A stretch of DNA of 64,000 nt from Yoonia maritima (GTDB lineage: Bacteria > Pseudomonadota > Alphaproteobacteria > Rhodobacterales > Rhodobacteraceae), in assembly GCF_003003285.1 (NCBI RefSeq), contig NZ_PVTP01000010.1, positions 1 through 64,000 of the forward strand, given 5' to 3'. Below the pieces are notes generated by a model. It was not told the origin of the DNA and made no database searches. It saw only the letters and a program-made list of their open reading frames with translations. Positions 1-6,745 of this stretch are shown here, piece by piece. How positions within the stretch are numbered: position 1 is the first letter of the stretch; each line of letters begins with the position of its first letter. The position numbers and the translations under genes were made by a program.

Positions 1-7
1 ACCACGA

Positions 8-451
8 ATGAGGTACCCTGCATCAGAGAAACTGGAGATCATCCGCTTAGTCGAAGAGTCGCATCTTTCGGCCCGTTTGACACTGGCTAAACTGGGTATC
101 CCCCGGACGACGTTTTACCGTTGGTATGATCGGTATCTGCAGCGCGGTGAGGCCGGGTTGCAGGATCAATCTCCTAAGCCAAAGCAGGTCTGGAACCGTA
201 TCCCAACCGAGATAAAGGCTGACGTCATCAAACTGGCGTTGCAAGAGACGGAACTATCGCCGCGTGAGTTGGCGGTGACGTTCACGGATCAGAAACGCTA
301 CTTTGTATCGGAATCCACGGTTTATCGCACACTCAAGGCCCACGACTTGATCACCAGCCCTGCGTTCATCGTCATCAAGGCGGCCAATGAGTTCAAAGAC
401 AAAACGACTGCGACCAATCAGCTTTGGCAAACAGACTTCACCTATCCGTGA
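8..451 (+). pseudogene. Truncated IS3-type DDE transposase
   Basis: The reading frame encodes an N-terminal helix-turn-helix segment (residues about 5-50, with LAKLGIPRTTFYRWY as the recognition region), a linker, and the first residues of an rve/DDE integrase core (NQLWQTDFTY, whose Asp would be the first catalytic acid). It then hits a stop one codon later. The rest of the catalytic core (second Asp, Glu) is absent and the following DNA belongs to another decayed gene, so the element was cut by a deletion near base 447. HTH plus core in one frame fits IS3-group transposases, but the exact IS family is inferred from motif style. No terminal inverted repeat is visible because the 5' end lies at the window edge. 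It cannot be active. Confidence 0.8.
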
Positions 452-1521
452 GAAACTCAATCGTACCATCCATGGAGAAACTCCCTCAATCCGCACCGAA
501 GTTCGTTCTGGCAGCGCGAGACGCAAAAACTGAACAACAACTGAATACTTCGTTCATGGGAATGATCACCGAGGTCGAACTGCCGCCGGTCCAAAATTTT
601 AGAACATCTCAGCGACAGCAAGCAGTTACAGTCAGCGCAAGTCCCTACGCACGATGCCTCACCTCAGCCCCAATCTAGCAATTTGCCAAATTGGAATAAG
701 GAAGTTCTATGGTTGCGCGGTGGCCTGCCCAATAGTTTGATTGCAGATACTGACGCCGATAGTTTCGATTGGAGAAGACGCTATCTCAGTAGCATGCTCA
801 AGCAGGATCTTTGTTGTTGGGGCATCGATGCCAGTGATCGCTTTCCAGAGGTATTTCAATGGATTGCCAATAATACCGGCGAAGAGTTTCATGAGGCCAA
901 CTGCGCCAAGGGTCTATCGATAAAGAGGGATAGCGTAAGAAGATCACTGGACCTTCTCGAAAGGATGGGACTGCTGCGTTGCTTGCCGAATTGGCCTGCT
1001 GGCAGCAACAAGAGCAACAGTTCGATGCAAGCATACCATGTAAGAGATTGCGGATTATTGCATGCCATGCTGGGAATCGACACACTTAACAAACTTCGCG
1101 AAAGCGACGCGCTAGGACACAGTTGGGAAAGCTTTTGTATCGAGGCAATCATCAATGCGGCATCCGATAATGTAACCCCCGCATTTTATCGCGACAAAGA
1201 AAAAAACGAAATCGATCTAGTTCTAAAATTCTCCAATGGAGCGACTTATGCTATCGAGATCAAAGTGAATGAAACTGCGCGTGCAAAAAAGGTTTTGCCA
1301 TTGGATGCGATGCAATAGGAGCAACACACAGGATCGTAGTTCACACTGGCGAAACCGACATAACTTCGAAGGAGGGCGTGTCGAGGCTATCTCTAGCTTC
1401 ACTATTCAGTCATTGCCTTGATGGGTTTTGGGTGCTGACCGTAGGGCACAAGAGCTTTTTTGCAGGACTATTCCATTCGAAGGGTCATCTTGAAAACACA
1501 TTCTTTAAGAATAAGTGTTAG
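448..1521 (+). pseudogene. Decayed DUF4143-type ATPase, two frameshifts, 5' end lost
   Basis: Three consecutive frames rebuild one AAA_14/DUF4143 protein. Bases 487-590 read KFVLAARDAKTEQQLNTSF followed by GMITEVELPPV, the end of the ATPase part. Near 590-602 the frame shifts, and to about 1288 it reads a DUF4143 domain (LWLRGGLPNSLI, SFDWRRRYLSSML, then LGHSWESFCIEAII and a C-terminal EIDLVL nuclease-like strand). At the run of six A at 1285-1290 the frame shifts again; one extra A would continue it as GFAIGCDAIGATHRIVVHTGE up to the stop at 1519-1521. The Walker A and B regions are missing, removed at the junction with the transposase fragment. Such ATPases are common accessory genes, often linked to toxin-antitoxin or mobile regions. 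This copy is dead. Confidence 0.75.
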
Positions 1522-1589
1522 CACGAGTGCAGAACAACGGCAGCACGAAAGAACTGGAAGCAAGCCACTCCATCTGATAGGTACAAGAC

Positions 1590-1796
1590 ATGCAGATTCA
1601 CGTGAACACATATCCTCAGCTGCACAACCTGTGCTGGAATCGCCCCGACAATGCTGTTGTGGATGGTCAAGAGGCGCTTGGTTTGTATGAGCGGAACTGG
1701 CGTTTTGTCGAAGCTGATAAGATCTGCCCGGATGAGCAAAAGCTGCTTGGAGTGCTAGTTGATCGTTATGGTAATGGCGTCTTTATGGCTGCGTGA
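1590..1796 (+). CDS. Small partner protein upstream of AbiEii-type gene
   Basis: This 68-residue protein starts at ATG and ends with a TGA that overlaps the GTG start of the next gene (GTGA), so the two are probably translationally coupled. It is acidic and has the pattern EALGLYERNWRFVE followed by a C-terminal LLGVLVDRYGNGVF. I recall similar small proteins upstream of nucleotidyltransferase genes in proteobacteria, but no named domain is recognised. It is far shorter than the wHTH antitoxin AbiEi. From position and overlap it may be the antitoxin or an assembly partner of the downstream protein. That role is inference. Confidence 0.7.
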   Translation: MQIHVNTYPQLHNLCWNRPDNAVVDGQEALGLYERNWRFVEADKICPDEQKLLGVLVDRYGNGVFMAA

Positions 1797-2527
1797 CAGC
1801 CTTGTTTGAGACAGTATCATTCCAGCGTGAACACCACACAGCAATCCTGAACGTCCTACGAGCGATTGACGGGGATTTACTAGACAAATCAAAATGTTAC
1901 TTTGGCGGTGGCACCGCTATTGTACTTAATCTCGGTGAATACAGAGAAAGCGTAGACATAGACTTTCTCTGCGCTGACAAAGACGGTTACCGAGAGCTTC
2001 GTACTCGCATTGCAAACAAACCAAATTTGGACAACATCCTACGCAGTGGAGCAAAATTAGACGTGTTGCGCGACGTGCGGGCTGACCAGTACGGCCTGAG
2101 GACGTTAGTTGAAAGCAACGGAACGAAGATCAAGTTCGAAATCGTCAAAGAATCGCGAATCGATTTGAACGGAAGTATTGATCCACGTTTTGGCGTGCCA
2201 GTACTTGACCGGCACCTGATGTATGCAGAGAAGCTTCTGGCCAACTCTGACCGATATTATGCTCCTGAGGTACTGAGTCGAGACATTCTTGATTTATCAG
2301 TGATGATCTCTCGATGGGGCCCCGTGCCTGATAGCGCATGGAAAGTCGCAGCAGAGGCATACGGAGAAAAGATTCGAGATGACTACGATTCTGCGATTGA
2401 TAAGATTCGTGTCCCCGAATGGATGGAAAAATGCGCCCAAGGAATGGAAATCAATGCCGAAGTCGCCGAAGAAATCCTGACGATTCACGGTGGCTCAAAA
2501 CCTAGCCAACCATCGCCTTTCGATTGA
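1793..2527 (+). CDS. AbiEii/AbiGii-family nucleotidyltransferase (toxin-like)
   Basis: This 244-residue protein carries the nucleotidyltransferase signature of the AbiEii/AbiGii family: CYFGGGTAIVLNL around residues 36-48, then ESVDIDFL with the metal-binding Asp pair, and downstream the conserved AEKLLAN lysine and RDILDL segments. Family members transfer nucleotides to RNA (for example tRNA in characterised AbiE/MenT relatives) and act as toxins in abortive-infection or toxin-antitoxin loci. The start is GTG, inside the stop codon of the upstream 68-residue gene. The frame is full length with its motifs intact, although everything else on this side of the tRNA is decayed, which suggests maintenance by addiction or selection. 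No canonical AbiEi antitoxin is present. Substrate unknown. Confidence 0.85.
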   Translation: MTALFETVSFQREHHTAILNVLRAIDGDLLDKSKCYFGGGTAIVLNLGEYRESVDIDFLCADKDGYRELRTRIANKPNLDNILRSGAKLDVLRDVRADQYGLRTLVESNGTKIKFEIVKESRIDLNGSIDPRFGVPVLDRHLMYAEKLLANSDRYYAPEVLSRDILDLSVMISRWGPVPDSAWKVAAEAYGEKIRDDYDSAIDKIRVPEWMEKCAQGMEINAEVAEEILTIHGGSKPSQPSPFD

Positions 2528-2698
2528 ATGACTACCTCGAAGAAAGCAGCTTTAAACTTGACTTTTGGGCTGGTTAGCAAAAACGATTTGGTACGTTCCG
2601 TTCGTGTCAGACATCATCAAATTCGTAACAGTCGCTCTCTTTCACTTTGCGCCTTAAGTTCAATATTTGCTCCGCCGTTATCGGGCTCAAGGTGTTAA
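2528..2698 (+). CDS. Possible 56-residue ORF directly after AbiEii gene
   Basis: An ATG follows the AbiEii stop codon immediately (TGA then ATG at 2528) and the frame stays open for 56 codons to TAA at 2696-2698. The product is basic (several Arg, Lys and His in residues 18-36) and has no domain I recognise. Its position suggests coupling to the toxin-like gene, but composition does not strongly support coding, and it may be chance within a decayed region. Confidence 0.2.
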   Translation: MTTSKKAALNLTFGLVSKNDLVRSVRVRHHQIRNSRSLSLCALSSIFAPPLSGSRC

Positions 2699-2723
2699 CC
2701 AAAGCGGATTTTGCGTCCAATCG

Positions 2724-3123
2724 TTAGCCGAATACGCGCGCCTTCATCAACTTGCCTGTTTTGCGGTTCTTGGGTCTCTTCGGCGGCAAGGCGAGTATTT
2801 CGTCCATCATTTGAGGAGAGATCGTTATCCAAATGTCGCCATGTGCTTTGCTGCTCTTCGGTAGGGGCATCCTCGGCAGCAAAGCTGATCACGCCTGCGC
2901 GGTAGGTCCATTGGTGGCGGCTAGTGTCGATGATGGCTTCAGTGCGGTCGGGATTGCCGCGCAGTACCTCGGGTAAAGGCTCGCGCGTGACGGTCACAGG
3001 CTGGCCGTCGGCATCGCGGATCAAGTCGCGATTGTCGTCATAGGCCAGCACCTTGTCCGCGACGAGGTAACCGACCGGACCAGCGCCCGCGCCTTTGCCG
3101 TTGCGAAAGAACTTGATCAGCAT
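2724..3123 (-). pseudogene. Relaxase/mobilisation nuclease, N-terminal fragment
   Basis: The first 92 codons (3123 down to about 2848) match the start of plasmid relaxases found in Rhodobacteraceae: MLIKFFRNGKGAGAGPVGYL, a YDDNRDLIRDADGQPV segment and a PLPEVLRGNP segment leading to RHQWTYRAGVISFA, where the catalytic region begins. After EDAPTEEQQ the frame changes character. An alternative minus frame from about 2850 to a stop at 2724-2726 reads like the tail of a different, unrecognised protein (ISPQMMDEILALPPKRPKN). The relaxase HUH histidines are therefore lost. Its start overlaps the stop of the mobC-like frame upstream by seven bases, a normal mobilisation-operon arrangement, which shows that a plasmid or integrative mobilisable element was once here. 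Confidence 0.75.
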
Positions 3124-3595
3124 CGGCGGGCGGCCTCGATGATCTGGGCAAGCTGGCGCTCGATGATCAGCAAGCGACGGGCAACAGTGAGCGCGTCGAG
3201 GTCAGTGCGGCCCAACAGCATCGCGCGGTTCAGCCAGCGGGCGATCTGGTTGAGGTTGCCGCCAATGCGTCCGACGGCCAGCACCAGTGCCGGATCAACG
3301 CGGGGGACGGGCTTGCGTCGGCGGGCTTGGCCAGATCGATCCGGTAAACGACGGTGAAACCGTTCTTGCAGGTCCGTGCGCCGGTCTCGACAAGGATGCC
3401 TTCCTTCAGAAACTCACGCACGGTTCGCTTCACTGTGGTCTCGCCCAGCTCGGTATGCCGCTGGATCGTACCCTTGGAACACCAGATGCCTGAGCCATCG
3501 TCGCTCGCCTTGTCGGCCAGAAACATGATGATCTGCTTACGCGTTGCGCTGCCGAACTTGCGTTCCGCGCATGTGTTCGCAACCCGCCAGCTCAT
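3117..3595 (-). pseudogene. HTH replication/partition-like gene fused to mobC-like tail
   Basis: From ATG at 3595 the frame encodes a winged-helix-like protein (SWRVANTCAERKFGSATRKQ, then SKGTIQRHTELGETTVKRTVREF, a clear recognition helix) similar to small HTH proteins that precede mobilisation genes on Rhodobacteraceae plasmids. Near 3320-3330 it runs out of frame. The overlapping frame from there to the TGA at 3117-3119 reads ARRRKPVPRVDPALVLAVGR and then GGNLNQIARWLNRAML, the typical C-terminal part of a MobC/relaxosome accessory protein. A deletion has apparently joined the two genes and removed the N-terminal part of mobC. The relaxase fragment follows with a seven-base overlap. Both products are presumably non-functional, though the HTH part could still be made. 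Confidence 0.65.
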
Positions 3596-3750
3596 TGGAA
3601 GGCCCCTAAAAGCGCAAAGACGTGCGAATTTTGTACAGGTTTTGTACGAGATTTCCGCCATTTCAGCAGAATTCGGCGCGAAAGCTCGCGGGACTTTCTG
3701 CAAGCTCCTGCACAAAGCACTGTAAATAATCCATATTTTTCAGGTGTTTT

Positions 3751-3827
3751 TGGTGACCCCGGCAGGATTCGAACCTGCAACCTGCCCCTTAGGAGGGGGC
3801 TGCTCTATCCAGTTGAGCCACGGGGCC
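3751..3827 (-). tRNA. tRNA-Arg (anticodon CCT)
   Basis: The minus strand folds into a full cloverleaf: acceptor stem GGCCCCG/CGGGGTC (one G-U pair), D-stem GCTC/GAGC, anticodon stem GCCCC/GGGGC with loop CTCCTAA giving anticodon CCT, T-arm GCAGG-TTCGAAT-CCTGC, discriminator A and an encoded CCA at 3753-3751. It decodes AGG. The 3' end points toward the decayed mobile region (lower coordinates), the usual orientation for an element integrated at a tRNA gene. Confidence 0.96.
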
Positions 3828-3916
3828 GCCGTGGCTGATCAATGCCTTTCTTTGCCCATCTGGTCAACGGGCCAAAGGGCCGTTAACAATGTCGGATGCA
3901 ATGACAGGACCGATCC

Positions 3917-4942
3917 GTGACCAGCCGCAATAAACGACCACTGACTCTGCGCGATGTTTCTGAAGCATCGGGCGTAAGCGAAATGACTGTTAGCCGCGTT
4001 TTACGTAACAAGGGTGATGTAAGTGCTGCGACCCGTCAAAAGGTGCAGGACGCCGCGAAGAGCTTGGGGTATGTGCCCAACAAAATCGCGGGTGCATTAG
4101 CGTCGCAACGCGTGAATCTTGTTGCGGTGATTATTCCATCATTGGGGAACATGGTCTTCCCAGAAGTTCTTTCTGGTATTTCGGAAGTGTTGGAAGATAC
4201 CGTGTTGCAGCCGGTTGTTGGCGTTACCGACTATCTTCCTGAAAAAGAAGAAAAAGTTCTCTTTGAAATGCTATCTTGGCGGCCATCTGGGGTGATCATT
4301 GCTGGTCTTGAACACTCTGAGGCTTCGCGCGCCATGCTGCAGCAATCTGGCATTCCGGTTGTTGAAATCATGGATGTGGATGGCGATCCCGTTGATGCTT
4401 GCGTTGGTATTTCACACCGTCGTGCAGGCCGGATAATGGCCGAAGAGATCATCGCAGCGGGCTATAAACGTATCGGTTTCATGGGTACGAAGATGCCGCT
4501 TGATCACCGTGCCCGCAAACGGTTTGAAGGTTTTACGCGGACGCTTGCGCAGTCTGGTGTCGAAATTGCAGATCAGGAGTTTTATTCTGGCGGTTCTGCG
4601 CTTGCAAAAGGCCGGGAGATGACGGCCAAGATGATCGAACGGACGCCGGACCTCGATTTTCTATATTTCTCGAATGATATGATTGGGGCGGGTGGCCTGT
4701 TGTATCTGCTTGAGAAGGGGATCGACGTTCCGGGGCAAATTGGGCTTGCGGCGTTTAACGGTGTTGAATTGCTGGACGGTTTGCCGATCCAGTTGGCGAC
4801 CATGGATGCATGTCGCCGTGAAATCGGTGCTAAGGCCGCTCAAATTATTGCCGATTACCATGAGGGTGCCGATCAAGAAGAGGGTCCGCTGGTAACGCTT
4901 AGTCCCAAGCTTGCTTTGGGGGATACTCTGCGTCGCCGCTGA
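3917..4942 (+). CDS. LacI/GalR-family transcriptional regulator (GntR-like)
   Basis: This 341-residue protein has an N-terminal LacI DNA-binding domain (LTLRDVSEASGVSEMTVSRV at about residues 9-28, and the hinge helix NKIAGALAS) and a periplasmic-binding-protein-like effector domain over residues 65-340. The start is GTG at 3917 with AGGA eight bases upstream; the upstream ATG at 3901 is in another frame. The sequence style resembles GntR-type gluconate repressors, but the sugar or acid it senses cannot be told, and no sugar-uptake genes lie next to it. It is the first chromosomal gene beyond the tRNA-Arg gene. A short inverted repeat (GTGCTT/AAGCAC) follows the stop but lacks a T-run. Confidence 0.9.
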   Translation: MTSRNKRPLTLRDVSEASGVSEMTVSRVLRNKGDVSAATRQKVQDAAKSLGYVPNKIAGALASQRVNLVAVIIPSLGNMVFPEVLSGISEVLEDTVLQPVVGVTDYLPEKEEKVLFEMLSWRPSGVIIAGLEHSEASRAMLQQSGIPVVEIMDVDGDPVDACVGISHRRAGRIMAEEIIAAGYKRIGFMGTKMPLDHRARKRFEGFTRTLAQSGVEIADQEFYSGGSALAKGREMTAKMIERTPDLDFLYFSNDMIGAGGLLYLLEKGIDVPGQIGLAAFNGVELLDGLPIQLATMDACRREIGAKAAQIIADYHEGADQEEGPLVTLSPKLALGDTLRRR

Positions 4943-5046
4943 TGGGTCGTGCTTGAAAGCACAGAAGTTCATCGTTCAATTGATAGCAAACTAGGGTATC
5001 CAAATAGCAACGCACGCGGTGCGTCTGTTTGACAGATTGGATTGCC

Positions 5047-5622
5047 ATGACTCCTGAACTTGCCCTTGCGAACCGTAAAGCGCTGCCAGATCCATTGCGC
5101 GTGTTGATCAAAGAATTCCCCCGTGACGAATGGAAGACCAATCCAAACTATTCGCAGTTGATTGCTTTTTGGTTAGACCGTCACCTCATGTTTCGTCGTT
5201 TGCTCACGCAGTTGAATGGCGACCTTGAAGGTGTGATGGATTCAAATATGGATTCTGAAAACTATAAACGCAGCCTGTCACGCTATGGCGGGATGTTGAT
5301 CAATCAGCTTCACGGACATCACCAAATCGAAGATGTACAGTATTTTCCGGTTATGGCCAAATTGGACAAACGTGTTTCACGTGGCTTTGATTTGTTGGAT
5401 TCCGATCACCATGCGATGGATGGTTTGCTTTCCGGGCTTGCTGGTGGCGCGAATGATGTCTTGCAGTTTGATGCGAATAAGAAGGCAAAGTTCACGGATC
5501 GCCTGGGTGATTTGCACGGGATACTTGATGACTTTGGAAAGATGCTGAATAGGCATTTGATCGACGAAGAAGAACTGGTCGTTCCAGTCTTGTTAAAATA
5601 CGCGCCAGAACAGCTGCGCTAA
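5047..5622 (+). CDS. Hemerythrin HHE-domain protein
   Basis: The product is a soluble alpha-helical protein of 191 residues with the spaced His and Glu residues of a hemerythrin-like diiron site: H in FWLDRHLMF, HGHHQIEDVQYFP, DSDHHAMDGL and NRHLIDEEELVVP. Such domains bind O2 or NO or serve in iron and oxidative-stress sensing; the specific role here is unknown. ATG at 5047 is preferred over an in-frame TTG six codons upstream. The gene is followed directly by a strong bidirectional terminator and converges on the PilJ-domain gene. It is likely a single-gene unit. Confidence 0.85.
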   Translation: MTPELALANRKALPDPLRVLIKEFPRDEWKTNPNYSQLIAFWLDRHLMFRRLLTQLNGDLEGVMDSNMDSENYKRSLSRYGGMLINQLHGHHQIEDVQYFPVMAKLDKRVSRGFDLLDSDHHAMDGLLSGLAGGANDVLQFDANKKAKFTDRLGDLHGILDDFGKMLNRHLIDEEELVVPVLLKYAPEQLR

Positions 5623-5623
5623 C

Positions 5624-5654
5624 AAAAAAAGGGCGCCTCTGCGGGCGCCCCTTT
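5624..5654. terminator. Bidirectional rho-independent terminator
   Basis: The stem GGGCGCC/GGCGCCC with loop TCTGC is flanked by a run of seven A on the left and CTTT on the right. It can end the hemerythrin gene rightward and the PilJ-domain gene leftward. Confidence 0.85.
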
Positions 5655-5671
5655 CAGTCAAACTGGTCGCT

Positions 5672-6616
5672 TTACAAGCCCAGTTTCGAGTTTTTATCGT
5701 AGAGCACAGTAACGTTGTTCATACGAGCTTCGATGCCTAAGAACGCAAAGAACACACGTTGACGCGTTGCTTCGTCAAGCGATGCGCCACTTTGTGCCTG
5801 CTCAAGAAGTGGCTGAAGCGCGTCCCATTCTTCGACAGCGAATTGAAGGCCTTCTTCGATGCGGGCTGTCGGTGGTGGGCGGACCCCAACGCTTTCCAAA
5901 CCATTACGCAGGGCTGACAGGGTGTCACTGAACAGCTTTGCGTTCTTGGCTAGGTCTGCTTGTGCTTGCTCGACGTTGATCCCTGATGCGATCAAGCAAA
6001 CGTCTTTCGACATTTGCGCTGCCAATGTCCGTTGGCGGCCTGAAAGATCGATCAAAAGCGCATCAGCGTGCAGCAATGCAACAGGATCGGCGTATTGCCC
6101 GGTGATTTCACTCACAAGAATGTTGGCAGTTTCCAAAAGCGGACCACTTTTGTCGGCAAGCGCTTTGATCTGCGCGTTATCATCTGCAGCAACGGCTGTC
6201 GCGGTTGCTTGGTCAAGCAGCGGACCCCATTCATCGTTTAGCGAGCTAATAACTTGCAACGTGCGCGGTCGGGTTTCTTCGCCCAACACGCCCATCCGGC
6301 GGTTGCCTTGCAGCAATGCATCGCTGATGACCGTGAACTGTTCTGCTGAGATTTGCAGAACGGCTTGGCTTTCGCGAACAGTGATGCCTGAGTTGAGGTT
6401 GCACGCTGAAGCAATGATGCGTTGGCTTAGCGTAGAAAGCTGGCCTGCAATATTGATCCGTTCGCTCGCGCCAACATCGGTTGCAATATTTTGGGCGGAT
6501 GCGCCCGTCGCAATGCAAAGTCCGATCGACGCGACCGAGGCAACGCGGGTAAGTCCAGAGAACGTGAACCGCCGTGATGCTGCCAACTTTGTCTTTAGAT
6601 TAGTTGTTTTTGACAT
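5672..6616 (-). CDS. Secreted PilJ-domain protein (module copy 1)
   Basis: This 314-residue exported protein has a long n-region, a hydrophobic stretch around residues 23-35 and an Ala-X-Ala site (ASA|QN). The mature part is helical, with two NarX/PilJ-type P-box-like segments: ERINIAGQLSTLSQR near residue 52 and LIDLSGRQRTLAAQM near residue 188. Each is followed by a cysteine (ASAC, KDVC), so a disulfide between the two halves is possible. There is no membrane anchor or signalling domain, unlike chemoreceptors and NarX kinases that use this domain. It lies 129 bases downstream of the PstS-OmpA fusion gene on the same strand. The same pair recurs at 46864-49439. PilJ-type domains bind small ligands in known sensors (nitrate in NarX); the ligand here is unknown. 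Confidence 0.8.
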   Translation of the reverse strand: MSKTTNLKTKLAASRRFTFSGLTRVASVASIGLCIATGASAQNIATDVGASERINIAGQLSTLSQRIIASACNLNSGITVRESQAVLQISAEQFTVISDALLQGNRRMGVLGEETRPRTLQVISSLNDEWGPLLDQATATAVAADDNAQIKALADKSGPLLETANILVSEITGQYADPVALLHADALLIDLSGRQRTLAAQMSKDVCLIASGINVEQAQADLAKNAKLFSDTLSALRNGLESVGVRPPPTARIEEGLQFAVEEWDALQPLLEQAQSGASLDEATRQRVFFAFLGIEARMNNVTVLYDKNSKLGL

Positions 6617-6745
6617 ATCATTTCCTTTATCGTTCCCGTCTCAGGCACTGGCTTAGACAATCGTTAACTCTTGCAGGTATCGCTAGATAAACTTTGGTCG
6701 GTTGCGAGTGCTTGAATTGGGTACGTTGGTCATTGGCTGAACAAG

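Noticed and set aside
1460-1690. Plus-strand frame of 76 codons between the ATPase remnant and the AbiEii partner
   Set aside because: It overlaps the reconstructed ATPase end and the partner gene in another frame, and shows no start signal or family likeness.
3592-3780. Minus-strand open frame running through the tRNA-Arg gene
   Set aside because: Its start is the tRNA T-arm read as protein; it overlaps the tRNA and the HTH gene start and has no coding character of its own.
5859-6656. 265-codon plus-strand frame antisense to the PilJ-domain gene
   Set aside because: The minus strand encodes a signal peptide and domain signatures shared with a paralogue; the plus frame is a Ser/Ala-rich mirror.
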